Source: Polytrichum commune
Taxonomy: Eukaryota; Streptophyta; Polytrichopsida; Polytrichales; Polytrichaceae
DNA: 64,000 nt
Direction of reading: 5' to 3'
Assembly (NCBI GenBank): GCA_950295325.1
Contig: OX485809.1
Span: 39,337,081 to 39,401,080 of the forward strand
The translations under genes and the position numbers were made by a program. The notes beneath the pieces were generated by a model. It was not told where the DNA came from. It saw only the letters and a list, made by a program, of their open reading frames with translations, and did no database searches. How positions within the stretch are numbered: position 1 is the first letter of the stretch; the number at the start of each line of letters is the position of its first letter. Shown here one piece after another: positions 1-11,941 of the stretch.

Positions 1-413
1 TTAATTCGTAATAAACAATGCAGGTCATTTCCTAGGTTTACAATGTAGAATCCACCCCCAAAGATATGTATATGGTGTTTTAAAATATAGTTTACGTAAG
101 AGCTAGATATCTTTCAATTCATTCGATGGTTCCTCAAATAAATATTACATGCAAAAAAGAATTTATAATAATATGAGATTGCGGAGAGTTGCTATATGAT
201 AGGATGTCAATTCAAGTTCCAATATTAGGTGTTAGCTTGAACTAATGCATTTCTGGAGTGGTCAACTATTTTGCTAGCATCAACTACGAGCTTGCGATGA
301 ATGAAGTTAGTGCAATTACAAGGGTTTTTGAGGAGTCAATATTGTTTGTGTGTGTAATGTATCCTAGTAACAATCTAAAACCTAAACCCAAATACCACAT
401 ACACAACTTTCAC

Positions 414-462
414 AAACCCTAAACCCCTAAACCCTACCCCGAAACCCTAACCCTAAACCCTA
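414..462. repeat. Interstitial telomere-like repeat
   Basis: About seven imperfect CCCTAAA units stand in tandem, the plant-type telomere repeat read on the C-rich strand. Units vary (CCCCTAAA, CCCTACCCC, CCCTAA), so this is an old internal tract and not a functional chromosome end. It may be a scar of double-strand break repair. Confidence 0.8.
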
Positions 463-1439
463 CATCCCTGCATCTTTTTATCTTACCAACCTTTCTTATA
501 TGTGGCCATGTTGTTGTCTAAGGGCATGTCAAATTGGTCTACCAATGTTGGTTGGATGGAGAATGCTTAATTCCGTTCATAACAACTATAATAATTGATA
601 ATGATGCCAATTGTCATTTTCACATTCCAAATTAATAGATTTGAGATAAAACTTTGGTTTAGGTGATAAGTGAAATTTCAAATATTCCCTCTTTCACCTT
701 AATGGTTCTGAGTGAAATTTCATCACACAATCCACGATCTTATTATAATAACATGCATGTCTTAAGACTTCAATTTATATCAACACTTTAAGCTATGATG
801 ATGCACATCCTTCTCATAGGATGCAAAACATATATTAATTGTAAATACATACTATTGTATGCACCATTCCAAATTAATAGTGCATTTCCCCAAACCCTAA
901 AAGTCTATTTCCAATAGGACCTCAACTCATTTAATCATGTGTCAACTTAAACTAACAATCAAACAATGCATTCAACTATAAATATCACTAATGATCTAAT
1001 AAACATTTAACCAATGTGTATCCGTACCCTTACAACAAGTGGACGAAAATTCAATTTCCAATAGGACGTCAAACACATAATAATTGTAACTATGATTCAA
1101 CGTTACGGTAGCTAGTATGGTTTCAAGTCTCAATGATCATTACGCTATCATACTATGCAGCATTACAAATTGATTAATCCTTCCTACTCATGCCATTTTA
1201 ATTCCTTATTTTTACACCTAGATACCATTTGAAAGAAGACCTAACTTACATATATTATTAGGTATAATTAGTTCATAATGTCCTCAATCTACCCTAGTGC
1301 AAGCCATTATGGATTAACCTGATTTTTAGTTGTATTCATGCACTTGGTGACCATATTACGGTCATTTTTTGATGTGAAACATATGATACCTATAATTTTA
1401 GGGGCGTCCGCAACATGTTCTTAGCCACTCTGACCTCAT

Positions 1440-1488
1440 TGTGTGTGTGTGTGTATATGTGTATATATGTATAGATATATATATCTAT
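1440..1488. repeat. TG/TA microsatellite
   Basis: A run of alternating TG passes into alternating TA with a few interruptions. It is a simple-sequence repeat with no other visible role. Confidence 0.85.
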
Positions 1489-1999
1489 GACTTCGACATT
1501 CATAACTTTATTAGGCATCAATTGTCAATTAACTTGGACTTCATACCTTAGTCGCAAATCATTAAATATTCAATGTTAACCATCTCCATATTTAGACATT
1601 ATGTGTATATGTATATACATATATTTCGATGAGACCTTGGTCACAACTAAGGTGTGCAACCGATTTATATATTTTCAATATGTTGGCGTGCATGCAAGGC
1701 ATGTTCCATACATGACAGTGCTATTTATATAATTCCGCATGGATGGAATGGGAGATTGTTAGATCAAAGAAGGCGGCGGGAATCCGCTTTTTAAAGAGCA
1801 TCCAAGGGATTTTGAACCAGCGGGGTGAAGTACTTAAAGCTCTTCCCCCCACAATAAAGCTCTTTTCAGCGGCACATGCAAGTGTGCGCTCTACAGACCT
1901 CACCGAACGCGCTCAAGCCATTTCGTGTGCGCCAACCCTACACCACCCAGGTACAGTACAGGCTGTACCTACCGCATATACCGCCGTAAATACCGGAAC

Positions 2000-2021
2000 T
2001 TTACGAACGCACGTTCGTAAA
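2000..2021. repeat. Palindromic element, isolated copy
   Basis: First copy of a 22-base palindrome with core ACGAACGNNCGTTCGT flanked by TTT and AAA. The centre here is CA. I find 24 copies in the window, all in 2000-3251, 11942-12849 and 61176-62804. Confidence 0.85.
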
Positions 2022-2072
2022 GATGAGGAGCTTCAGGTTTAGACAAACGATTCGGACCTGTACATGGCAAGG

Positions 2073-2815
2073 ATTTACGAACGTGCGTTCGTAAATTCCA
2101 CATGAGAGCATGTTCTGGATTGAGCTACTCATATGGATAGTCACATGCACGTAATCCATGTCAGTTATTTACGAACGTGCGTTCGTAAATATGCCTTCGA
2201 GGACCATGCAGACATATTTGACCCTTATCTATTGGTACCTGATGGTCGGTAATTTACGAACGTGCGTTCGTAAATCCCACCTGAAAGCATGTTTTGGATT
2301 GAGCTACTCATGGATAGTCACATGCACATAATCCATGGCAATTATTTACGAACGTGCGTTCGTAAATATGCCTTCGAGGATCATACATACATATTTGACC
2401 CGTATCTATTGGTACCTGATGGTCGGTAATTTACGAACGTGCGTTTGTAAATCCCACAAGAGATCATGTTTTGGATTAAGCTACTCATGGATAGTCACAT
2501 GCACATCATCTATGGCATTTATTTACGAACGTGCGTTCATAAATATGCCTTCGAGGTTCATACATACATATTTGATCCGTGTCTATTGGTACCTGATGGT
2601 CGGTAATTTACGAACGTGCGTTCGTAAATCCCACATGAGAGCATGTTCTGGATTGAGCTACTCATATGGTTAGTCATATGCACTTAATCCATGACAGTCA
2701 TTTACGAACGTGCGTTCGTAAGTATGCCTTCGAGGATCATACATACTTATTTGACCCGTATCTATTGGTACCTGATGGTCGGGAATTTACAAACGTGCGT
2801 TCGTAAATACATGTC
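2073..2815. repeat. Dimeric ~180-base tandem repeat, two palindromes per unit
   Basis: About four units of roughly 178-180 bases. Each has two half-units of about 85 and 93 bases, and each half-unit begins with the ACGAACG..CGTTCGT palindrome. Palindromes start at 2073, 2167, 2252, 2344, 2429, 2521, 2606, 2700 and 2785. The spacer after the first kind contains TATGCCTTCGAGG and TATTGGTACCTGATGGTCGG; the spacer after the second contains GGATTGAGCTACTCAT. Copies at 2429, 2521, 2700 and 2785 have single changes in an arm. The repeat lies 0.8 kb upstream of a transposase-like gene and may be its subterminal or promoter repeat; that role is inference. Confidence 0.9.
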
Positions 2816-2944
2816 ATTATTGTCTACGCATCCAGCAACACATCTTCATTCATACACATCAGTATGGCAGTAATATACAAACACAGAATAGCAAGAAAAA
2901 TATGCTCATCGTTCGTCCGTGAAGGATGTGAACACGGGGTCGCA

Positions 2945-2974
2945 CCCATTTACGAACGTCCGTTCGTAAATGGG
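2945..2974. repeat. Extended palindrome
   Basis: The palindrome here reaches 30 bases because flanking CCCA and TGGG also pair. The two central bases are TC, so the arms pair perfectly around a minimal loop. Confidence 0.85.
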
Positions 2975-3231
2975 TAGGTACGCAAAAGTCAACATAATCA
3001 AATTCACAATATGAAGGTGCTCAGTGTTCAAAATATTGTTGGAGTTGATTCAGGCATCATCTGCAGATTTACTACTTTTGTGCGTATGGACAAGTGTTCT
3101 CTTGTGATAGTATATCGCGCAGGTTCCTAAGTCAACATGGTACTTTGACCTACAAAACCGATATTCCTGAGGGTGCTCTCAGATGAGGGATCTCGAAGGC
3201 CGCCGGTTGCACATGGAGAAGTTACTGAGGT

Positions 3232-3251
3232 CACGAACGCGCGTTCGTAAA
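3232..3251. repeat. Palindromic element
   Basis: A copy with a perfect central CG and a slightly eroded left end (CACGAACG). It lies 340 bases before the likely start codon of the DUF7869-type gene. Confidence 0.8.
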
Positions 3252-3573
3252 TGCATGTGGCGTTCTCGGATTTCTGATTTCGTTGTCGGTTGTATGGGGA
3301 CAGGCGCTGGTCCGAACAGCAGGGCCCTCCTGGACGACTAACGATTGTTCTCCTCTTTGTCCATGTATTGTTTACATTAGTGAGGCTCCTAGATGTATGC
3401 TTAAAACGTTTTTTTGGGACGCATGTTCGTCTTTGTGCGTGTGGTTCTCCAATGGTGCACCAAAATTTGTTTGTCAATTTTGGGCCATTTATCTCCACAT
3501 ATATTCTATCCTCTCTTGTATGCATTGCGGTGGTGGTTGGGTTGATCATTTCATGGTGGTTGGTCTAGGCGGT

Positions 3574-6500
3574 ATGGCGTTGCATGTGGGTGATAGTTCA
3601 TTGGAGTTGTCGACGTATGCATCGTCATCCGATGCTGAATGTGAACTGTCTTCCCCGTCGGCAGATAGTAATGGTGTGCCAAACGTGAGGGGGGTGTTTG
3701 TGGATACATCCTCCCATGAATCTTTGGAAGTCCACGAACAATCTCTGCATTCCGGAGATGACCACGATGACATTCCGTTGTGTGCCGGTTTCGGGAGGGA
3801 GCAATGGGTTGGCCTTGATGTCGTTCTACTCAACGAGGTTGGTGTCCCGGTGGCAGATGACATATGTAGAAACTCCAATCCCCGTGATTGTGTCGATGCC
3901 AACGCCCTAGGTCTCGATGATGTTGGCGTGTGCATCTTGAACTCTTTGCTTCCGGTAGAGGTCCCGGTGACATGGAGATTTTCCTTGCGTCGATGGCCGC
4001 TTCGTCAAGTTCTACATGAGGAAGTGAGTTTGTGGGATTATGAGCGGCGGCATAAGCAAACGCAATTAGCTTTGTTGGCCAAAACACGTACTCGCAAAGG
4101 CCTCCGTAGATATGATTCAAACCGTGTGCCTCGCGGAGATAAGGAGCGTCGACGGGATCGGCTTTTGGGGGACGAATCTATCCGTCTAGTGTCCGGCAAG
4201 GATTGTTGCGCGAGGAAATGTTGCCAATTTTTCCCGTGGGAGAAAATTAGGTCTCTGCGTCAAGAGATGTGGCTTGCGGATTTTCGTATGAGGTCGGCTA
4301 AGAAACTCGAGGTCCACAGAAATTTGCACCTTGATACACATGGGCATAAGGTGGTGACACTTGAGAATGTTGATGTGTGTTGTACAGCGTGGTATACCAT
4401 CCACGCCGTCTCCAAGGCTGACTTTTATAGGTTTCGAAAGTATTCATCGTTGGGTCGCCGCTCTCGATTTCATGGCAACTCGGGCACAAAGAAACCTAGG
4501 GAGGCTACACTGCAAGCGTCCGCAACACTATCCACCATCATAGTGCCATTGGCCGATGCAATGCCCCACAAGACGAGGACATTGTTGTCAGGGGAGAAGG
4601 TTGTTCAAATGGTGTTGCCCACGGGCACAAAATGGAAGAACATCTTAACGGACATCAATGAAGTGGGTCGCATAGCGGGATGTGGGCCCATTTTTTTATC
4701 CAAGTTGAGTGTGATTAAAAACCAGCAGTTTGCGGAATACATTCTGAAAAGACCCGGGGACAAGTTCGCAAGGTGTACGACTGTGAAAAATACAAAGGTC
4801 TTCGAGACGCCCACCCCATAGGCACTGAATCTCATTCCAGACACCAGAAAAAATATATTGAGCATGTCAACAATCAAGAGGCACACCGTCAAGATTACTA
4901 TAAGAATCGTGCTCTATCCATAATGAGGCCCACAGAGGTTCTAACAGTCATCCATGATAAAATGGACCACGCCAAAACCGCATGCCCTTGTTATGCACGC
5001 AAAATAAAGGCCACGGATGGTCTCTTCAAGTTGCCCGTAGCTGTCACATGTTTGTATGAAATCACAACTACGTGTTTAAAGTATATCCAATTTTCTTGGG
5101 TGTGTTTGGCAAATGTCCAACTCCATACATCCGTTTAGTGGTTATTTGATTATTTTGGTCACGCATCGTTTGTTTTTTCCAGGTATGATTGCCCACGGCC
5201 ATGGGGACGTAAAGTATGCCCATTATGGTTTGGATTTTTACCCTGGGGATGCTAACCACACGGTGGGTTCATTTGCAAAACTGTTGCGCGATCTTGAGAA
5301 GCCACCGGTACATTCTTCCCATGCACTTTTTGATGGTTGTGGAACCACATCCCTTTATGAGGCAGTGCTTGCGGGGAAGGAGGTTTGTGTGTCGTCATTG
5401 CCAGAACCACCCGGAGAACCCATTTGTGCAAAATCATTGCCTCCAACTCTCCACGTTCAACTTGATAATTGTGCGAAACACAACAAATGTCGATACGTAT
5501 TTTGTTTTTGGTCATTGCTCGTGGCGAAAGGAATCTTCAAGGAGGTGTTTGTGTCTTTCTTGATGGTGGGACATACACACGACGACATTGATGCATCATT
5601 CGGACGGTGGAGCATGAAGTTACATGAAGAAGATTTTCCAACCATACCTCTTCTTATGAAATCGTATATGGATTTGGACCATATGCCAGTAATTCCGCAC
5701 TTGATTGAGGAAGTACCAGATTTCAAGGCCTTCATCAAGCCATACATGTTGAAGGGAGGGGACCGTTTGGTGGGGCATACCAAAGCACAACAATTCCGAT
5801 TTTATATGAGGGACGATGGTCTCCCGGCCATGCAATTCAAGCTTTTGTGCACATCTCCTAATTGGGGCCCGGATGATGGTATACTCGTATGGCGTCAAGA
5901 CAATGATGGGAAATGTTTGGTCCCGGATGGAGAACCAAAGCCTTGCAAACCCGAACCCATGAGGAATGGGCCGGAAATCATCAAAGGCATATCCGGATTC
6001 ATTGAATATTGGAAAGAGTTGTGCGAGGAGGACATCACAAGACGTGTTAGAGATACCCATGAACCGTTGATCGCGTATTGGGATCGCATTCGCTCAGCCT
6101 TGATGACACTTGGTGGCGACACCAGTACGACTTTGACACAAGGATTTTAGCCACAAAGTCGTTTGACGTTTGTCGAGTCCGATACTATGTTTTTCAGCAA
6201 TGGAGACGTTCGTGAAGAGTTCGCAATGGACGAGCATTACGTCGGCCCTGCCTGCAATCGACCGGCACCGTCGTTTCGTGTAGGTGTTGATTGCCATGAA
6301 GGTTATTTGGTCCTTGTACGAGCAGGGGATGAGGAACATCCCAAGCCAATTTGGTTGGTAAAAGCATTGTCTTCACCCAATTTTGTTCGAACTAGCCCCA
6401 ATTTTCGTCAAATTGAGGTGGAATATTGTCGTCCAAGCACTAAAGACTAAAACGTGCTACGCACTTATTTAGGTTGGGACACCAAAAAGAATTTTAAGTG

Positions 6501-6702
6501 GACAGTGGACTCAGCGTACACACCGGTTTGGATAAACACGGATACTATACTTTGTGCTTGGAAGCCGCGCAAAGGTTCCAACATAGAAGCAATGACCATC
6601 CCCCAAAAACATATAGATTTTGCCAAAGACAACTTGGCACGTATTGCAGCTGCGGAAAATGACGCCGAGAATGGATATGAAGCGGAAGATGGAGATGGGT
6701 AA
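3574..6702 (+). pseudogene. DUF7869-type transposase-like protein, decayed
   Basis: Two exons: 3574-5049 and 5183-6702, with a 133-base GT-AG intron that restores frame. The N-terminal part has a Ser/Asp-rich leader. A central region follows with CCARKCC, a 'DVCCTAWYTIHAVSKADFY' block and 'FHGNSGTKKP'. After the intron, the most diagnostic blocks are 'LDNCAKHNKCRYVFCFWS' and 'FLMVGHTHDDIDASFGRWS'. The DNC and GHTHxDIDxxF motifs are typical of the DUF7869 family, common in plant and animal genomes as probable transposase-derived genes; I recall this and did not search. Three lesions are visible: a frameshift near 4770-4780 (frame 1 to frame 3, within a C..C motif), an in-frame TAG at 6148-6150 and an in-frame TAA at 6448-6450. 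Similarity continues in the same frame past both stops to the acidic tail at 6702. The start at 3574 is chosen because upstream codons look non-coding. Confidence 0.65.
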
Positions 6703-7762
6703 ACATAACATAGGTGAAAGTTAACGGCGGGAAAAAACATTAGTGCTTAGTAGTCTTGGTTTTTAATAGACTTAGTGGATTTGTCACACTCCATTGTGGT
6801 ATACGTTTGGGATGTGCCATCCAAAACCATAAGAACCTTACTTATGGGATGCGCACCCCAAACTCTATAATGACATAAACCATTTGTTTTTTAGATTCGC
6901 TTGTTATTTTCCACATGGAGTTCACGTTTTCATTATAATTGCAATTTTCTATTTTTAGTATTAGGAATATTCTTTACGTGCGAATTTTTAAATTGTCATG
7001 TTCTTGATGTTCCCAACATTCCATATGCCCACAATATTGGCATCGCAAACTATGGGCATATTTTATTTTGAGACTTTCAAAAGTCTCCGATTAACGAATA
7101 TAGTGTTACATTTCCTTTTCTCACAAGGTTGTTGAAAATTTTGTAGTTCATTTGAGACTCTATTTCCACATAATTCAGATTTGAACTTAAATTTTTTAAA
7201 GGCATTACCACACCTCCCCAAAAACAAATTTCATTATTATAACATCATTTCTCTGCCCCTACCTTTTTCTATTAGAGCACCTCTTTTGCCTCTCCCAACG
7301 CAAAATCGTTGAACCATGTCAGTGGACAATGTAGGCCTTAAAATATGTCTTTAGGGGGACCTTGACCTCCATGGTCACTTTAACAGTTTTTCCTTGGTGT
7401 AATACGAAGTGGCCCAAGGACGAGTTCAAGACCCAATCATAGATTTTAAAAGGCCTTGGGACTACTTCATAATCCATGGTGTAAACAACCCCTTAAATGG
7501 GGCCATGCAATTATAGAATGCAATTGATATTGTTGACGTGCATGGGTCTTCTCCATGCGTTGCTAAAGTTTGTAGTGATGACCCAATCCATGATGCTCCA
7601 AACATATGACAGTGATATTGTCACTTTTCCATATTTCCATGTGGCTTCTACGGGGGCACAAAAGATCCGTGCGAAAGCATCTTCCTCATCCTCACAAAAA
7701 CGTGGGCTCACTTGTCAAAACATCCAGGATCATCTGGAATCAAAATTTGGCACCCAGCTGCC
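6703..7762. other. Non-coding stretch
   Basis: AT-rich DNA between the transposase-like pseudogene and the lectin promoter. I see no protein-like frame, RNA gene or clear repeat. The 91-codon frame at 7497-7772 overlaps the lectin promoter and has no family resemblance. Confidence 0.5.
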
Positions 7763-7769
7763 TATAAAT
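7763..7769 (+). promoter_or_regulatory. TATA box of the lectin gene
   Basis: TATAAAT lies 206 bases before the lectin start codon. Plant transcription would start near 7795, leaving a 5' untranslated leader of about 180 bases. The position relative to a clear coding exon supports it; no other promoter element is evident. Confidence 0.5.
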
Positions 7770-7974
7770 TGATGGGCAATGCCTCACTTACATCAAACTT
7801 AATTACTCGTCATCAACAAGCTTGCTCTCCAGCTGCGCGCATGCTTGGTTACTGATCATCAGTCGAGATTTACTGATCCTGAGAGATATTTGCTACAGCT
7901 TCGACTGATCCAATTCCCTTCCCCAGTACCCATACTTATTCGCAAAGCAAGCTGCACGAGTTCATCTGATCATC

Positions 7975-8872
7975 ATGGCCGCATCCGTGACGACTGATCC
8001 CAGCGAGATCGTGGTTCCCCAGGGCCCCTTTGGGGGTCCAGGCGGAGCTGATGCTTTCTACGATGGAGTGGGCGACATTGTGCAAATCACGGTCACCTAT
8101 TCCGACCTCGTCGTCTATTCCGTGCAGACCGCCTACCAGCAAGGGGCCGCAAAATTCATGACCGGTGAACACGGGAAAAACGGGCCAAACACTTTCACAG
8201 TACGTAGTTACATCTCTGAGTAAGTAATCAACTGCTAATCAACAATGCCATCAATGTATCTCTCCCTTGACATCCGGCAATTAATCATATTCTAGCCTAC
8301 TTTCGAAATGCAATGCGCTGGTCATTGTGTTTTTTCCAATTCACACATCAGGGTTGCTGAATTAAGCTTCTTTTGCAATGTCGCATATTAACTTTGAGCA
8401 CGACACACTGTTGTGACGGTAGATTACATTGGACTTCCCAACGGAGTACTTGGTGCAAGTGAAAGGAATGAGCGCTCCTGCTTCCGGCGTGGCCTATGAT
8501 GTCGTCACCTCGCTCTCCTTCGTCACCAACCAGACCACCTACGGTCCCTTTGGAGCGGTGGTCGGCCGCCAATTCCAGAGCTCCCCACATGGCAAGGTGA
8601 AGGGATTCTTTGGCAAGACTGGCAACTTTGTGGACAGCATTGGCATTTTCACCGATTTTTCCGATTCATACAGCAACTTGCCAGCTGAGGGGCCATGGGG
8701 AGGGGCCGGAGGAGACATGTTGTACGACGGGAGAGCCGACAAGATCGTGGCAATCGATGTGGAGCATGAGTATGCCATCATCTCTCTCAACGTGAAATAC
8801 GCTCAGGGCAATCAAGGCTTTTTGTCCGCTAAACATGGTGGCGGCGGAACAGTCAAAGGTGTCGTTGATAAG
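7975..8872 (+). CDS. Jacalin-related lectin, 3'-truncated
   Basis: Exon 1 is 7975-8199 and exon 2 is 8423-8872, joined by a 223-base GT-AG intron that keeps frame (...NTFT then ITLDFPTEYL...). The first jacalin-type beta-prism domain is complete, from 'VVPQGPFGGPGGADAFYDG' through 'PTEYLVQVKG' to 'GFFGKTGNFVDSIGIF'. A second domain begins with 'AEGPWGGAGGDMLYDG' and stops after 'GGGTVKGVVDK', exactly where the first domain has its intron. A GT donor follows at 8873, and read-through meets TGA at 8879. I find no exon for the missing half domain (LDYPxEYL) in the next kilobase, so the gene is either truncated or continues through a long intron. Jacalin-related lectins bind mannose- or galactose-type sugars, usually in the cytoplasm, in stress and defence. 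No signal peptide is seen. The TATA box and codon use suggest a real gene. Confidence 0.8.
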
Positions 8873-8882
8873 GTAACATGAC

Positions 8883-9989
8883 TTAGTAATCCTATAAGTC
8901 GGTCATGTATGCGTGTGTAAAATTCACAACAGTCTCTTCGATGGATTTCTAGAGTAGCCTGCTTTGCTTACTAATTCATTACAGGGAAAATTATGTGATA
9001 AGACTATAAAGTGTGACAACGGACTACAAATTACAAACGCAACACGGCCAAATGTTGGCCGCTTGTTGAACTTGCCTGCATGTCTAGTATTAAATCCATA
9101 TTCTTGAGCGACTCGTGCAGATTGTGTTGGTATCGTGACCAAAATACTATTTCGACGTAGAGACAGACTCACTGACTCGAAACAAACTGTTCGATTAGAG
9201 CCTTGAGAGGCTTAAGAATAAATACAAAGTCCCTAAACCTAATTAATTAATGCTAACCCTAATCAGCTACGCCTAACCCTAACTTAACTTCTACTTTTAA
9301 CCCTAAGGTGACAAGTGTACAAATCACAGTGTGCCCTGTGCGCATATGGACCAACACCCCCTCTTGCGCACAGGTGTAGTAACTGAGCTTAAACTGAATT
9401 GGAGTAATCACTCCGAGAGACCAGCGATGGACCTTCGTCTGAAGGAGATGACTTGGATCCGATTGTTGTCCCTGTTGTTGTGGATAGTATTGATGATGTT
9501 AAAGCGAGCGATCACACAACTCATAGAGATAGTCGAAACGCGAGTTTTCGATGTAAGTGGCCAAGAAGTAAACACTATATTTGGTAATTGGAGACTTTTT
9601 GTTGATTATGAGACTATATAAGGATGCACATTTCAAAATTGGACCAGTAATGACGACTAAAAATCCCATATGTATAATGGTATGCTACTATTATTATACA
9701 TAAAGGCATGAAAGTGAACAAAAATGTGAGGCATACATGAAAATAGTTGCGTATGAAATGACAACTCGTTATGAATGGAAGGGAAGATGCGAAGAATGAA
9801 TGGAAGTTGAATGAATTAATTGGGATTGAAATACAATTATAATGGAAATACCATCAATGTCTTGAGTAACTTGGAATAGCATAGAAAGTAAGCACTTAAA
9901 TATGTTCTACACCTAAGCCCATTTAGGGAGTCCATCCCACTAGTACGCTTCTAGTCACACTAGTCCGACCCACTATTTTTTTTTGCAGC
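8883..9989. other. Non-coding stretch after the lectin gene
   Basis: No convincing exon. A degenerate telomere-like patch lies at 9231-9306. A 96-codon plus-strand frame at 9331-9621 has no recognisable features, and the rest is AT-rich. If the lectin ended in a third exon, it is not visible here. Confidence 0.45.
9231..9306. repeat. Degenerate telomere-like patch
   Basis: At least six scattered CCCTAA(A) units occur among AATTAATTAA and pyrimidine-rich filler. It is the second interstitial telomere-like site in the window and directly follows the truncated lectin gene, which suggests a repaired break. Confidence 0.55.
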
Positions 9990-10006
9990 TAAGTCCTTTT
10001 TTTTGG

Positions 10007-10924
10007 CTACCTCCATGGCTCTAAAAATCTCAGGCCCACGACTGTATCCTTGTGTGTTGCCTGGACAGGAATATGTGTCGTTCTTGCATGTTTCAGGACG
10101 CGCTCCCGAATTGTACGAGGTGGTATTATAAGTAGAATACGAGGGCGTTTGCGAAAGGGAACGTCTTGCACTTCTCCGGAGGGCCAGACAACGATCGGAC
10201 TCGGAAGATGCGGCCTTGAGGGCGTGCCTATCCAAGGAGGACGTGGAGGAGGGCCGGGCACCAAGCGAGCGGGTAGCCACCTGCGAAACAACGTCATAGG
10301 AAGATAAGAATAGGAATGGAGTGGGAAAAATAATGAGGGCGGTTTGGGATGGGCGCTCGTAAAGAGAACGGCACGCACACGGAAGACAAGCAAAACAAAA
10401 GCGGGAAAGGGGTTTAGGGTTGAGGAGGGCACCTTGGCTGTGGGGACGTCCATGCGGGGAACGGTAGGAACGAGGGGGGCGTCGACGGGAGCATCCGGAG
10501 CCGATGGAACTATTGCACTGTTGGATGGCGGGGGGGAGTCGAGGCGTGGAGGAACGGAGTCGGCGGGGGAGGTGTGGCAACGGGGGCCTTCCATGCGGAG
10601 ACACCGGCTCGGCCCACGACGAGCGACGGCGTCGTCCCTCGAGGATGAGAGGTGTCCCAAACGAACGAGCGTCCGTTTCTCCTTGGAGAGGGGGGAGGGC
10701 GACGGGGCGTACGCGCGGGGGACAAGTGCTGGGGGCGGGCTGTTGACGACGCCGTCGTCGATGCCGACGTCGCGGGAGTAATCCACGGCCGAGGCCGCGT
10801 CGACCGCCGAGAACTGGTAGAGGGATGGCATTTGGAAGTCCGTGACGTCGCGAGAAGGGGAGGCAGGGGGCGAGAGGGGACGGGAAGGGCCGTCGACCAC
10901 AGGGGCGTCGCATATGGGGGCAGA
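10007..10924 (-). CDS. GC-rich proline-rich open frame, unknown
   Basis: A frame of about 300 codons opens after a plausible acceptor (TTGCCCATAG) at 10925 and runs to a stop at 10007. Near the start it reads 'MPSLYQFSAVDAASAVDYS', then becomes Pro/Ser/Arg-rich with 'KRPRILLIIPPRTIRERVL' near the end. There is no recognisable domain. Its GC content is far above that of the flanks, which alone can keep several frames open, so it may not be coding. It follows the FCP1-like gene on the same strand and could be an extra 3' exon of that gene or of an alternative transcript. A poly-A-rich tract on the plus strand separates the two. Confidence 0.3.
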   Translation of the reverse strand, partial: SAPICDAPVVDGPSRPLSPPASPSRDVTDFQMPSLYQFSAVDAASAVDYSRDVGIDDGVVNSPPPALVPRAYAPSPSPLSKEKRTLVRLGHLSSSRDDAVARRGPSRCLRMEGPRCHTSPADSVPPRLDSPPPSNSAIVPSAPDAPVDAPLVPTVPRMDVPTAKVPSSTLNPFPAFVLLVFRVRAVLFTSAHPKPPSLFFPLHSYSYLPMTLFRRWLPARLVPGPPPRPPWIGTPSRPHLPSPIVVWPSGEVQDVPFRKRPRILLIIPPRTIRERVLKHARTTHIPVQATHKDTVVGLRFLEPWR

Positions 10925-11941
10925 CTATGGGCAAGAACAAGAACAACAACAACAAAAAAACAAAAACAGACATCCAAAAACAGAGCAAGCATTAGATATG
11001 TGAACCACATGATAACAAGCAAAGACATGGAGGCATTTCAAATCAATTTATTGAGTTTGGCGAGCCTCATGATGCTCTTATATACATTATCGCGGGGGCT
11101 TAGCGCCGCATTGCCGAAGGGGTTGGACCTAACAAAAAATGGGATGCTACCGGCGTGGAGCACGAGCCTTCTAAGGTAGGGGGCTAGCCTATCGACCAAA
11201 AATGTGTCTTGCCTATCGCCGGTCCAAGTGTCCGGGAAGATGACGTTCCCCGGGGGGTTCAAGACGCTCTTGGTGGGGCTGTCGTCGATGAGGAGGGTGT
11301 TCTCAGGAGTCGGCCACCACCCGTGGGGCGTCCCATGCAGACGGGGGACGCCTTGCCAGAGTCTTGAACGGAGGACCTTGAGGAACTGTTGTCCTCCGCC
11401 TCAACCGCCAAACTTGGGCACCGGTCGGCCTTTCTCGTCGAGCAGCTCGTCGCAGTCCTCTTGGCTGAGGACGAGGCAAGGGCTCGGGAGATCACGGAAT
11501 AAGAAGTGGACGATGGGCTCCGTGTTGTCCATGACCATGGAGCTCCACACAACGACGTGGGTGAACTCGACCACCTCGCAAAGGAAGTCCCGCAGGCCGG
11601 GACGGGCGCGGACAGCCTTGCGGTTAATGAGGGTGTCGAGCTCGCCGTCGTAGTCCCTTTCGTCGGGGTGACGGAAGGGACGCGTGGGGACCCTTGGGAT
11701 GTGTTGGGTGTGACACAACACCCCGTTGAGGTCAAAAACGAGGAACGGTTTGTTCCGGGTTCGAGGTCCACTGGTCGAGGGGTTGCGACCTATCTCCGGG
11801 GGGTCCTGTGATGAACAACGCGACTAGTTTAATTCTATGATCCAATAAAGAAATTGTTGCGTTGAAAATAAAGACGATGCATTATGGGAAAAGAGGAGGA
11901 AGTGAGGAGGGTGCAAGGAGAATGTTCAGAGGGGCACAATT

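Larger units (their letters stand above)
1..1999. other. AT-rich stretch without a recognisable gene
   Basis: No open frame here looks like a protein. The stretch is AT-rich and holds a telomere-like tract (414-462) and a TG/TA microsatellite (1440-1488). From about 1740 the base composition becomes more GC-rich and a 99-codon plus-strand frame runs into the first palindrome at 2000; it has no family resemblance I recognise. The change in composition may mark the left border of the palindrome-bearing element that follows. Confidence 0.5.

Noticed and set aside
1743-2042. 99-codon plus-strand frame
   Set aside because: No family resemblance, no splice context, and it ends inside palindrome sequence; treated as non-coding.
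9331-9621. 96-codon frame after the lectin gene
   Set aside because: It does not contain the missing jacalin half domain or any other recognisable motif.
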